Positions 1-7,724 of a stretch of DNA of 39,362 nucleotides are shown here, piece by piece. Each line of letters starts with the position of its first letter. Position 1 is the stretch's first letter. The notes below the pieces were generated by a model. It did no database searches, was not told where the DNA came from, and saw nothing but the letters and a program-made list of their open reading frames with translations. Source of the stretch: an uncultured Lachnospiraceae bacterium (lineage in GTDB: Bacteria > Bacillota > Clostridia > Lachnospirales > Lachnospiraceae). The stretch spans positions 1 through 39,362 of the forward strand of contig CAJTOL010000031.1 in NCBI GenBank assembly GCA_910577645.1, in the 5' to 3' direction. Made by a program: the position numbers and the translations under genes.

Positions 1-25
1 TATGTCGGCTGTGACATTTCTGTGA
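1..25 (+). other. Possible 3' end of an upstream gene
   Basis: Frame 2 reads Ser-Ala-Val-Thr-Phe-Leu followed by TGA at 23-25, which could be the last residues of a gene that starts before the window. Exporters of this type often follow a two-component pair, so a histidine kinase C-terminus is possible. The fragment is too short to identify. Confidence 0.2.
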
Positions 26-61
26 GGATTGCCCCTTATAATGAAGCCATCACAAGAAAGG

Positions 62-738
62 ATGGTGTTCTCTATAAGCATTTTAGAAACAAAAGACTTG
101 AAAAAATACTATGGCACCGAGCCGAATATCACAAAAGCTCTGGATGGTGTAACTCTCACTGTCGAACAGGGAGAATTTGTTGCCATTGTGGGGACTTCCG
201 GCAGCGGAAATCCACATTGCTCAATATGATGGGGGGCTTGGATGTTCCCACTTCCGGCAATGTAAAGGTCAAAGGAAAAGATTTGTCAGGGCTGAATGAT
301 GAACAGCTTACGATTTTCCGCAGACGCAATATCGGTTTTATTTTCCAGAACTATAACCTTGTTCCCGTTCTCAATGTATATGAAAACATTGTTTTGCCCG
401 TAGAATTGGATGGCGATACAGTAGATAAAAATTTCATGGACGAAGTTGTGCAAATGCTGGCACTCGGCGATAAGCTGCAAAATATGCCGAACAACTTATC
501 AGGCGGTCAGCAACAGCGTGTAGCGATTGCTCGCGCCCTTGTATCAAAGCCTGCCATTATATTAGCCGATGAACCAACGGGCAACCTCGACAGTAGAACA
601 AGCAGCGATGTATTGGGACTGTTGAAAGTAACAAGCCAGAAATTTCATCAAACGATTGTGATGATTACCCACAATAGCGAGATTGCCCAGCTTGCAGACC
701 GTATTGTCCGCATTGAGGACGGGAAAATTGTAAAATAA
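62..738 (+). pseudogene. ABC transporter ATP-binding protein (MacB/Bce/Vex type), frameshifted in Walker A
   Basis: This would be the ATPase of a peptide or antimicrobial-peptide exporter paired with the FtsX-type permease that follows. Frame 2 encodes the N-terminal part (SILETKDLKKYYG...) as far as GTSGSGN. Frame 1 then continues with KSTLLNMMGGLD, a Q-loop (FIFQNYNLVP), the ABC signature LSGGQQQR, Walker B (AIILADEPTGNLDS) and a switch His (MITHNS). The break is one missing A at about 210-213: GGAAATCC where GGAAAATCC would restore GSGKST. Related proteins usually begin M-S-I-L-E, but here that codon is ATA at 74. The best start is ATG at 62, directly after AAGAAAGG. Two lesions suggest a decaying gene. 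A slippery-site -1 shift or a sequencing error in the A run is the alternative. The gene ends 13 bp before the permease start. Confidence 0.8.
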
Positions 739-751
739 GGGGGCAAAAACT

Positions 752-3328
752 ATGAATGATATTTTATTTGGGAATAGCAATCGCCCTGTTATCAAAAAAT
801 TATCCAACCGTTATTTCAAAGCAGGAAAGAGTAGAAATATCATTGCAATTATTGCAATCGCTCTAACTACTATACTCTTTACAACCATTTTTACATTAGG
901 CTCTGGTTTGATAGATACCGTTCACGACCAAAATATCAGAAAACAAGGTGGCGACGGTCAAGCGGTTTTGAATTATATAAGCGATGAGGTTTTTGATAAT
1001 ATAAAAGGCAATGAGATGATTGAACAGATTGCCTATACAAAGGCAGTGTCTTACCATATCAATAGTCCCGGACTGGAAAAATGGTGTGCTGATATGTGGT
1101 TTATGGACGATACTGCTTTGAAGTTTGCACGGTATGAGCCAACAACGGGACACCGTCCTGAAGCAGAGAATGAAATTATGGCTGATACCAAAACGCTGGA
1201 CGCACTTGGTATTCCTGCTGAAATCGGAGCAACCGTAACTTTGGACTATCAAATTAAAGGGATTTCATATTCAAAGAATTTTGTACTATGCGGATTTTGG
1301 GAAACAGACAGCCTAAGTAATATTGGACGACTTATTGTTTCTAAAGCCTTTGTTGACAATAATTCTGAACTTTTAACATACACCTACCCCGAAGATAATG
1401 ACTATTCCGGCGTAGTCGCCGCTTATGTTATGTTTCATGGAAACGGAGCTATCGAATCAAAATTACATCAGCTTCTTGCTGAAACAGGCTATACTTGTGA
1501 TACTATGGGCGGAAGTCCATCAGATGACAATTATGTGATCGCTCGTGTTAGTCCTGCATATCAAGGCAGTAACTTTTTAGAAAATCCAGCTTTATTGATT
1601 TCAGGGATTGTTGGCATGCTTTTAATTATGATAACAGGGTATTTGATTATATATAATATTTTCCAAATCTCTGTCATTCAAGATATTCAATCCTACGGAC
1701 AGCTTAAAACTTTAGGCACAACAAAACGACAAATAAAGAAACTTATCAGCAAACAGGCTATGTTACTTTCCTTTATCGGTATTCCATTCGGCTTGCTAAT
1801 TGGTTTCTTTGTTGGACGAGCATTAGTACCATTTTTAATGAACGGCACAGTTTATGCTTCAGACGCAGGAGTAAAAGTAACTGCCAATCCAATTATTTTT
1901 ATCGGAGCTGCTTTATTTGCACTTGTTACAGTGATTATTAGCGTAAATAAGCCTGCCAAAATAGCAGGTTCAGTATCGCCTATTGAAGCAATCCGCTATA
2001 CCGAAAATGACGCAACAGCATTTCAAGGCAAAAAGGCGTCTGATAAAAAGTCTATACATGGAGCCAAAATTCATCGAATGGCATTATCAAATCTTGGTCG
2101 GAACAAGAAACGTACAATTTTGGTTATTATTTCTATGACTTTGAGTTTGGTATTGTTCAACACTGTATTCACACTTGCAAGCGGCTTTGATGTGGAAAAA
2201 TATGTAGAAAAATTTGTAAACAAGGATTTTATCATCTCTACTGCGGATTACTTCAATTTTAAGTTTGGAAATAGCGACAGCAAAAATGACCTTTCCACTT
2301 CTTTTATTGAAGCAGTTAAGCAAAATCCGGCATTTGATGAGGGTGGCGAGTTATATACTACAAAGATTTTGGAAGAAGCATTTTCTGTCGAGAATGGAGT
2401 TACCTCAAATTATAACAAAGACGCTGAGGGAAATCCTTTGGTTCAATTATATGGAGCAGATGATTTTTTACTGAACTCAATGGATGTTATAGAGGGAACG
2501 ATTGATTGGGAAGCATTAAAATCCGGGAACTATGTACTGTATGCCCTGACCGCTGATGACAATGGAAACATTATTGATGACCCTAATATTCATGTTGGCG
2601 ATACACTTCACTTCAATCATGTACAAATGAACGGACTTTCCAGTAGTATAGATAATAGCTTTGACTGCAAGGTTATGGCAAAGGTGCTAATCAATGAAAA
2701 CACCGATACGATAAGAAGTACCGGATTTGCAAAGTTCTATATGCCGACGGATGTTTTCTTACCTCTTTGTGGGCAACCTCATTTGGTTAGCTTCCCATTC
2801 AATGTAGTTGACGGTATGGAAGCTGATATGGAGGAATTTTTGAGCAGCTATGTTGAGGATATTGAACCGAGTATGAATTACGACTCTAAACAAACGTATA
2901 TCAATTCCTTTAATGATTTAACCTCTCTGATTATTACCATAGGGGGAGCGTTAAGCATTATCATTGGCTTAATAGGAATTACAAATTTTGTAAACTCTGT
3001 TCTTACCAGCATTATTACACGAAGAAAAGAACTTGCCATGCTTCAAAGTATTGGTATGACAGGAAAACAGCTAAAGAAAATGCTGTCATTTGAGGGCTTA
3101 TACTATGCTGCGGGAACAGTTGTTGCGTCAATCGTATTTGGTTCTCTGGTATCGGTTATCATTGTAAGAGCAATTTCAAATAGCATTTGGTTTTTCACTT
3201 ATAAATTTGTTATTTTCCCTATGTTTGTTATCTATCCATTTTTGATTGCGCTAACGATTATTATTCCGGCAATCATATATCGAAAGATCGCAAAAACAAG
3301 TATTATAGAACGGCTTCATCAAAACTAA
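752..3328 (+). CDS. ABC transporter permease, FtsX/MacB-like (858 aa)
   Basis: This is the membrane subunit of an exporter in the lipoprotein or antimicrobial-peptide resistance group. One transmembrane helix lies at about residues 30-52, followed by a large extracytoplasmic domain to about 280. A first FtsX block of three helices spans about 280-400 and includes the coupling motif QSYGQLKTLGTTKRQIKKL. The layout then repeats: a helix near 455-475, a second extracytoplasmic domain, and a second FtsX block at about 730-855 with the matching motif ELAMLQSIGMTGKQLKKML. The ATG follows AAGGGGGCAAAA at a normal distance. The reading frame is intact although its partner ATPase is broken, so it may be recently orphaned or use another ATPase. 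Base use is AT-richer than in genes after 4 kb. The substrate cannot be inferred from sequence. Confidence 0.88.
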   Translation: MNDILFGNSNRPVIKKLSNRYFKAGKSRNIIAIIAIALTTILFTTIFTLGSGLIDTVHDQNIRKQGGDGQAVLNYISDEVFDNIKGNEMIEQIAYTKAVSYHINSPGLEKWCADMWFMDDTALKFARYEPTTGHRPEAENEIMADTKTLDALGIPAEIGATVTLDYQIKGISYSKNFVLCGFWETDSLSNIGRLIVSKAFVDNNSELLTYTYPEDNDYSGVVAAYVMFHGNGAIESKLHQLLAETGYTCDTMGGSPSDDNYVIARVSPAYQGSNFLENPALLISGIVGMLLIMITGYLIIYNIFQISVIQDIQSYGQLKTLGTTKRQIKKLISKQAMLLSFIGIPFGLLIGFFVGRALVPFLMNGTVYASDAGVKVTANPIIFIGAALFALVTVIISVNKPAKIAGSVSPIEAIRYTENDATAFQGKKASDKKSIHGAKIHRMALSNLGRNKKRTILVIISMTLSLVLFNTVFTLASGFDVEKYVEKFVNKDFIISTADYFNFKFGNSDSKNDLSTSFIEAVKQNPAFDEGGELYTTKILEEAFSVENGVTSNYNKDAEGNPLVQLYGADDFLLNSMDVIEGTIDWEALKSGNYVLYALTADDNGNIIDDPNIHVGDTLHFNHVQMNGLSSSIDNSFDCKVMAKVLINENTDTIRSTGFAKFYMPTDVFLPLCGQPHLVSFPFNVVDGMEADMEEFLSSYVEDIEPSMNYDSKQTYINSFNDLTSLIITIGGALSIIIGLIGITNFVNSVLTSIITRRKELAMLQSIGMTGKQLKKMLSFEGLYYAAGTVVASIVFGSLVSVIIVRAISNSIWFFTYKFVIFPMFVIYPFLIALTIIIPAIIYRKIAKTSIIERLHQN

Positions 3329-3337
3329 ATAATATAG

Positions 3338-3378
3338 AAAAGCTGGAAGCAAAATTAAGTCTGCTTCCAGCTTTTTTG
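3338..3378 (+). terminator. Rho-independent terminator of the ABC exporter operon
   Basis: A perfect 14-bp stem pairs 3338-3351 (AAAAGCTGGAAGCA) with 3362-3375 around a 10-nt loop. The 3' arm runs into a T tract. It begins 10 bp after the permease stop codon. Confidence 0.93.
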
Positions 3379-3450
3379 TATTTGCTATTGTATGTGGTTG
3401 ACTAAGGAATATTGTTTAAGCGTGGGTTTGTCATATTGGGTGTGGTATCT

Positions 3451-3587
3451 TTAACTATGGGAAACTCCGTTTTCCCATTTTGAAACTGCCTGATTGGTAA
3501 TCTCTAATAGTTGGGCAAGCTGCATTTGTGTCAGATTTTTTCTTTCCTGCACTGTGCAATAAATGCGCCTATTCTTTTCTGATCCAT
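3451..3587 (-). pseudogene. XRE-family helix-turn-helix regulator fragment, frameshifted and truncated
   Basis: Reading from ATG at 3587 gives MDQKRIGAFIAQCRKEKI then TGA at 3531-3533. Skipping one base continues as LTQMQLAQLLEITNQAVSKW, a classic Cro/CI helix-turn-helix with the family-typical VSKWENG end, then a stop at 3451-3453. Seven A residues at the junction would give KEKNLTQ; only six are present. The protein also stops right after the recognition helix, where intact relatives continue for tens of residues or more. This is a dead regulator of the kind carried on mobile elements. Confidence 0.72.
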
Positions 3588-3650
3588 ACAATAAATCTCC
3601 TTTGCTATATTTGAACGCAGTATATCAAAAAGAGAATCTATTTAGAACAT

Positions 3651-3682
3651 ACGAAGCGTTGACTCAATACTAAACGCTTCGT
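3651..3682. other. Perfect 10-bp inverted repeat between regulator remnants
   Basis: ACGAAGCGTT (3651-3660) and AACGCTTCGT (3673-3682) flank a 12-nt spacer. No T tract follows on either side, so it is not an obvious terminator. It could be a regulator operator or a remnant element end. Confidence 0.5.
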
Positions 3683-3688
3683 TGAGCG

Positions 3689-3849
3689 TCACAAATACAG
3701 TTTATTACCTGTCGAATCAGTACATTTTTCTCCATGTTCCAACTGTATCACATCTGAAATGTCACAATCCAAAGGCTCACAAATTTTTGTCAGCGTTTCC
3801 AGGCTGATATGCCTTCCTTTCTCCCGGCTTCGGACTTACTGTACTCCAT
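3689..3849 (-). pseudogene. Small Cro/CI (YozG-like) regulator remnant
   Basis: On the minus strand, frame 1 from ATG at 3847-3849 gives MEYSKSEAGRKEG. A shifted frame then gives REKGRHISLETLTKICEPLD followed by CDISDVIQL, ending at TGA 3689-3691. The segment SLETLTKICEPLDCDISDVI is the characteristic C-terminal half of the 65-75 residue HTH_26 phage or mobile-element regulators. The N-terminal helix-turn-helix half is lost or scrambled and the two parts are out of frame. It supports a mobile origin for the left flank. Confidence 0.65.
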
Positions 3850-3943
3850 TGTACCAGATTTCTTGCTATTCCACAAATATTTTTTGACGCTATCCAGTTG
3901 GCGCTTTCTATTTGCAATCTGTATTACAGTATTATATAATACC

Positions 3944-3978
3944 ATCAGTGGACAAGAGCTTCTTGCCTGTCCGCTGAT
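3944..3978. repeat. Dispersed hairpin repeat, copy A
   Basis: ATCAGTGGACA (3944-3954) pairs with TGTCCGCTGAT (3968-3978) with one G:T pair. The intervening bases form a small palindrome (CAAGAGCTTCTTG). The CAGTGGACA core recurs at 12471, 16661 and 19005. This copy ends 38 bp before the start of the phosphopantetheinyl transferase gene. Confidence 0.7.
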
Positions 3979-4016
3979 TGCAGGGATCTTCAATAAAAAC
4001 AGGCCGGAGGTGAAAC

Positions 4017-4751
4017 GTGCTTAAGCTTTATTATGCAAATATTCAAAATCTAACTCCGCCGTGGGAACAGTATCCGGTTTCAGGGAGCCGTCTTGAAAAA
4101 ACCGCCCGGTATGCACATTTTGCTGACCAGGCACGGTCAATGGGGGCGGAGCTTCTGCTAAATAGTGTTTTAAAGAGAATGTTTCCTGATTTTATCCCTC
4201 CGGCAGAATTTGAAACAGGGGAACACGGCAAGCCTTTTTTAAAACCAGGACAGAGGGGCCTGGCGCTGCCAGACGGCCGTCTGATCCAGTATAACCTGTC
4301 CCATTCCGGGGACTTTGCTGCCTGCGCGGTAAGCAGCCGTCCGGTGGGAGTGGATATTGAAAAAGAAAAAAAAAATATCCACCCTGGTGTGAGCCGCTTT
4401 TTTTCAGATAAGGAACAAAAGAGATTGGAGGAATCAAAGGATCCGACAGGCCGCTTTTTTGATTACTGGGTTTTAAAGGAAAGCTACATGAAGGCGGTGG
4501 GAACCGGTTTTACAAAATCGCCCAGAAGCTTTTCCATTTATATGGAAAATGGGGCTTACCGGGTATCCGATGAGGGAGAATTAAAAGACTATGATTTTTA
4601 CTTATATTCTACCCCAAAAGGATACCGCCTGGCAGTCTGTGAGGGACGGGCTGAAAAGCCGGAAGGGGAGATTGATTTAGATGATGAAGAGCTGGGATCC
4701 CGGGTAAGAATTCCGATTCCCCAGGAGATCCTCCTGCCAGAACAATTTTGA
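4017..4751 (+). CDS. Sfp-type 4'-phosphopantetheinyl transferase
   Basis: The enzyme transfers the phosphopantetheine arm of coenzyme A to a serine of acyl or peptidyl carrier proteins in the cytoplasm. Family signatures are visible: NLSHSGDFAACAVS, then VGVDIEKEK (the Mg-binding Asp-Ile-Glu) and WVLKESYMKAVGTGF (the conserved KESYMKA block). Length (244 aa) suits the two-lobed Sfp/EntD type rather than the 120-aa AcpS. The start is GTG at 4017, six bases after GGAGG. It leads a four-gene same-strand run with a thioesterase next, so the partner carrier protein may belong to a fatty-acid-like or secondary pathway. No carrier protein or synthase lies in this window. Confidence 0.9.
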   Translation: MLKLYYANIQNLTPPWEQYPVSGSRLEKTARYAHFADQARSMGAELLLNSVLKRMFPDFIPPAEFETGEHGKPFLKPGQRGLALPDGRLIQYNLSHSGDFAACAVSSRPVGVDIEKEKKNIHPGVSRFFSDKEQKRLEESKDPTGRFFDYWVLKESYMKAVGTGFTKSPRSFSIYMENGAYRVSDEGELKDYDFYLYSTPKGYRLAVCEGRAEKPEGEIDLDDEELGSRVRIPIPQEILLPEQF

Positions 4752-4772
4752 AAATAAGAGGAGGCAAAAAAA

Positions 4773-5204
4773 TTGGAAATCAAACCTTATGAACATAAAA
4801 CTCAATACTATGAAACTGACCAGATGGGAATTATCCACCATTCTAATTACATCCGCTGGTTTGAGGAAGCCAGGGTGAATCTGATGGAGCAGCTTGGGAT
4901 GGGATATGACGTGATGGAGGAGCAGGGGGTGATCAGCCCGGTGCTGTCCATCCATTGCGAATACAAATCTATGACCCACTTTGGGGATACGGTAGTAATC
5001 CTTCCTCTTTTAAAAGAATATAACGGTATTAAAATGACCATTGAGTATACCATAATGGACAAGGAAACTGGCGTTGTCCGCTGTGTGGGAGAGAGCCGGC
5101 ACTGCTTTTTGACAAAGGACGGCAAACCGGTTTCCTTAAAGAGAAATTACCTTCCTATGGACAGGATTTTCCGAAAATGCCTTCCGGATTCGGGAGAGCA
5201 GTAA
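4773..5204 (+). CDS. Acyl-CoA thioesterase, hotdog fold (YbgC/4HBT family)
   Basis: This 143-aa cytoplasmic protein is predicted to hydrolyse acyl-CoA or acyl-carrier thioesters. It shows the 4-hydroxybenzoyl-CoA thioesterase signature YYETDQMGIIHHSNYIRWFE, with the catalytic Asp at about residue 15 and the following HHSNY block. The rest of the single hotdog domain follows (VRCVGESRHCFL). The start is TTG at 4773, after AAGAGGAGGCAAAAAA. It lies 21 bp after the phosphopantetheinyl transferase and 28 bp before a PAP2 phosphatase, consistent with one operon. The substrate is not deducible. Confidence 0.88.
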   Translation: MEIKPYEHKTQYYETDQMGIIHHSNYIRWFEEARVNLMEQLGMGYDVMEEQGVISPVLSIHCEYKSMTHFGDTVVILPLLKEYNGIKMTIEYTIMDKETGVVRCVGESRHCFLTKDGKPVSLKRNYLPMDRIFRKCLPDSGEQ

Positions 5205-5232
5205 CAGAAATCTGATTAGGAAAGAGGGAAAA

Positions 5233-5769
5233 ATGGAATTTGCTTTTTTACACTGGATTCAGGGAATGAGAAGCCCTGTAATGGATGAGATAATGACTGC
5301 CATTACCTTTTTGGGAAATGGCGGCTGGTTCTGGATTGGAGTGGGACTGCTCCTTTTTGCAGTTCCCAGAACCCGGAAAATCGGAGCCGGGGTGCTGATT
5401 TCACTGGCTGTGGGATTTATTGTGGGAAATGTGGTTTTGAAAAATTTAATAGCCAGACAGCGGCCCTGCTGGCTGGATCAGACAGTAGCGCTTTTGATAG
5501 AAAATCCCAGGGATTTTTCCTTTCCCTCCGGCCATAGCCTGGCAAGCTTTGAGGGGGCGGTAAGTATCTTTTTATACGATAAAAAGTGGGGAGGCGCAGC
5601 CATAGTTCTGGCAGCTTTTATTGCGTTTTCCAGATTATATTTATTTGTCCACTTCCCCACGGATGTGCTGGCCGGAACTATTCTTGGAATCTTTGTGGCA
5701 TTTTTTGTTCATAAATGGCTGGAAGGTTTTAAAAGGCCGTGGAATCAAAAACAAGTTGAGGTCAAATAG
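5233..5769 (+). CDS. PAP2-superfamily membrane phosphatase (undecaprenyl-diphosphatase-like)
   Basis: This integral membrane lipid phosphatase of 178 aa probably acts on undecaprenyl diphosphate or phosphatidylglycerophosphate-like substrates. All three catalytic motifs are present: KNLIARQRPCW (KX6RP), FPSGHSLASF (PSGH) and SRLYLFVHFPTDVLAG (SRX5HX3D). Several hydrophobic helices lie between them. ATG follows AGGAAAGAGGGAAAA. The stop codon abuts the ATG of the next gene, so translation of the two is probably coupled. Confidence 0.9.
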   Translation: MEFAFLHWIQGMRSPVMDEIMTAITFLGNGGWFWIGVGLLLFAVPRTRKIGAGVLISLAVGFIVGNVVLKNLIARQRPCWLDQTVALLIENPRDFSFPSGHSLASFEGAVSIFLYDKKWGGAAIVLAAFIAFSRLYLFVHFPTDVLAGTILGIFVAFFVHKWLEGFKRPWNQKQVEVK

Positions 5770-6786
5770 ATGGAAGCAATGAAGGAACTGCTCCCTGGTA
5801 TTTACCAGGTGGAGCTTCACAGCAACGCCCATGGAGTCAACGAAATTAAGATTTATATTATCCCGGGAAATCCCAGAAGCCTGATGGTGGATACAGGATT
5901 TCGGGACATGGCTTGCCTGAAAGTTTTAGAGGAGGCGCAAAAGGAGCTGGAGATCGCCCCTTCTTCCCTGGATATTTTTCTGACTCACAAACATCATGAT
6001 CACTGTGGCCTGGCCTATATGCTGGCTCAAAAGGGAGCCAGGATTTTTCAAAATCCGGTGGAAGAACGCCATCGCTATGACTGCCTCCATCACAGCCAGG
6101 GCAATTCCGGAGAGCAGGACGTGGTGCTGCGGTTTGTGGGAATCACAGATGAGCATACTCCAGAGCTTCGCCAGATGTTCCGGGACCTGGCAAGCCAGGG
6201 AAAAGATGCGGATTTGCTGATTGAAAAATACACCTATGCCCCGGCGCTGCCGGAAGACCGGTTCCGGTATGGAAACTATTCTTTTGAGGCAGTGCCGCTA
6301 AGCGGTCACACTTTGGGCCAGCTGGGACTTTATGATGAGAAAAAGAAGCTGATTTTCAGCGGGGATCAGGTGATTAACGGGCTTTCTCCCATTGTAGCCA
6401 CCAGCTATAAGGACGAAGGACTTTTGGGGCGGTATTTCCGATCTTTGGACAGGCTGAAGGAGCGGTATGGGGACTGCACTTTTATTCCGGCCCATGGCCC
6501 TGTGCCGGTGGAAAACCCGGCGGCGGCTATTGACCGGATTGTGTTTGCCTATCTGGAAAAAATCCAGATCATGAAGCAGATTTTGGATCACGCCAGAGAG
6601 CCTATGACAATACGTCAGGTGGCGGCTATTGCATATGGAGTAAATGGGACGCCGGAGAATCTGGATCAGCTTATGAAGTTTAAAATGATTCTTACCAAGA
6701 CTTTTTCCTGTATGGAATATCTGTATGAGCAGGATTTTGCCGTGCGGAGGGAAGAAGACGGGGTTCTTTACTGGGAGTCGCCTTAG
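5770..6786 (+). CDS. Metallo-beta-lactamase-fold hydrolase with C-terminal helical domain
   Basis: A 338-aa metal-dependent hydrolase. The dinuclear metal site is recognisable as THKHHDHCGL (HxHxDH), a later His in SGHTLGQLG, Asp in FSGDQVI and His in PAHGPV. The C-terminal 80 residues form a probable winged-helix segment like that of the LACTB2-type hydrolases. ATG directly follows the upstream TAG. A GAGGT sequence lies inside the preceding gene's end. Substrate is unknown; related proteins act on RNA or on thioester and phosphoester substrates. It is the last gene of the run, and a new promoter starts about 20 bp later. Confidence 0.85.
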   Translation: MEAMKELLPGIYQVELHSNAHGVNEIKIYIIPGNPRSLMVDTGFRDMACLKVLEEAQKELEIAPSSLDIFLTHKHHDHCGLAYMLAQKGARIFQNPVEERHRYDCLHHSQGNSGEQDVVLRFVGITDEHTPELRQMFRDLASQGKDADLLIEKYTYAPALPEDRFRYGNYSFEAVPLSGHTLGQLGLYDEKKKLIFSGDQVINGLSPIVATSYKDEGLLGRYFRSLDRLKERYGDCTFIPAHGPVPVENPAAAIDRIVFAYLEKIQIMKQILDHAREPMTIRQVAAIAYGVNGTPENLDQLMKFKMILTKTFSCMEYLYEQDFAVRREEDGVLYWESP

Positions 6787-6805
6787 TACTACAGCGAAAA
6801 AACAC

Positions 6806-6833
6806 TTGCAAAATCCACAGCGGGCAGTATAAT
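6806..6833 (+). promoter_or_regulatory. Sigma-A-type promoter for folT
   Basis: TTGCAA (6806-6811) and a perfect TATAAT (6828-6833) are separated by 16 bp. They sit about 60 bp upstream of the THF riboswitch, the right place to transcribe the riboswitch-folT leader. Confidence 0.7.
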
Positions 6834-6890
6834 AGATTAGGTAACCGGGGCTGCCAATAAAATGTCGGCCCTATAAAATTTCATATCAAA

Positions 6891-6986
6891 GCAGAGTAGG
6901 TTTGTGTGCGTTAAGTGCCGGATGGACGGGGAGTTGCCAGCCGGACGAAAAGAATTTCTTGCGGTACACAATCCGCATCCCGCTGC
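6891..6986 (+). promoter_or_regulatory. Tetrahydrofolate (THF) riboswitch
   Basis: Conserved blocks of the Firmicutes THF riboswitch are visible in order: GAGTAG (6894-6899), GCGTTAAGTG (6908-6917), the GATGG...GGGGAGTTG region, CCGGACGAA, GCGG (6961-6964) and CGCATCC-CGCTGC (6974-6986). GCAG (6891-6894) pairs with CTGC (6983-6986) to close the junction stem. The downstream gene is a folate-type ECF transporter subunit, the usual target. The aptamer senses reduced folates and should lower folT expression when folate is plentiful. Confidence 0.93.
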
Positions 6987-7002
6987 AATACGAGAGATTG
7001 AT

Positions 7003-7040
7003 TATCTCCTTATTGTAGTCCGAGGTCTGCAAAGGAGGTA
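7003..7040 (+). promoter_or_regulatory. Candidate ribosome-site sequestering stem in the folT leader
   Basis: TATCTCCTT (7003-7011) can pair with AAGGAGGTA (7032-7040), which contains the folT ribosome-binding site, over 9 bp with one G:T pair. GAGA (6992-6995) could compete for TCTC (7005-7008). No T tract is present, so translational rather than transcriptional control is inferred. Confidence 0.55.
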
Positions 7041-7047
7041 ATTTTTT

Positions 7048-7617
7048 ATGAAGAAATTAGCAACTTTGTTCTCCGATTCCTACCGGGAATTGCTTCAGGT
7101 ACGGACCATCACCTTGTGCGCCATGTTCGGAGCCCTGGGGATTATTCTGGAGCAGTTTAACTTTAAGGCAGGAAGCTTTAAGCTGGGATTTTCCGGCCTT
7201 CCCAATGAGCTGGTTCATTTTCTCTTTGGGCCGGTAGTAGGGGGAACCTTCGGCGGTGTCATGGATATTTTAAAATTCATCATCAAACCGGACGGGGGAT
7301 TTTTCTTCGGGTATACCCTTACAGCCATTGCCGGGGGCTTGATTTATGGCATGTTCTGGTATAAAAAGCCTTTGAGCCTTCCAAGGATTTTTATGGCCCG
7401 TCTGGTGGTAATCCTGGTGTGCAACCTGTGTATGAATACCCTGTGGATTTCCATGACCAGCGGCAAGGCGTTCATAGCCCTGCTTCCGGCCAGGGCCATA
7501 AAGAACTTTACCATGTGGCCCATAGATTCTATCCTGTTTTTTATAGTGGCAGGGGCTTTGGAAAAAGCAGGTGTATTTAAGGGAATCCGAGACGTTTCTT
7601 CCAGGATAAAAGCATAG
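7048..7617 (+). CDS. folT: Folate-type ECF transporter S component
   Basis: This membrane subunit binds folate and docks onto the shared ECF module (EcfA, EcfA', EcfT) for uptake; those genes are not in this window. The protein has 189 aa and about six hydrophobic helices. It shows the family layout with GFSGLPNELVHFLFGPVVGG and a later GGFFFGYTLTAIAGGLIYGM. The THF riboswitch directly upstream supports the folate assignment strongly. ATG follows AAAGGAGGTAATTTTTT. The gene is followed about 100 bp later by mrp on the same strand; the two may share a transcript, but no functional link is evident. Confidence 0.92.
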   Translation: MKKLATLFSDSYRELLQVRTITLCAMFGALGIILEQFNFKAGSFKLGFSGLPNELVHFLFGPVVGGTFGGVMDILKFIIKPDGGFFFGYTLTAIAGGLIYGMFWYKKPLSLPRIFMARLVVILVCNLCMNTLWISMTSGKAFIALLPARAIKNFTMWPIDSILFFIVAGALEKAGVFKGIRDVSSRIKA

Positions 7618-7724
7618 ACATTTTTCGCTGGCAGGGATATAATGAAAGGAACGTGTCCCTTGGCTCATTGCCGGCGGGAAGAAAGGATAAACTGCCATGT
7701 GCAGTTGAAAGGAGAATCATTAAA

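Noticed and set aside
205..3587. Both left-flank frameshifts lie in A/T homopolymers, so systematic sequencing error was considered.
   Set aside because: All large genes from 4 kb onward are intact through similar homopolymers, and the regulator is also truncated. Decay of a mobile segment explains the clustering better, though read-level checking is still listed.
6891..6986. The folT leader as an undescribed RNA.
   Set aside because: It matches the conserved blocks of the known THF riboswitch in order and has the expected target gene.
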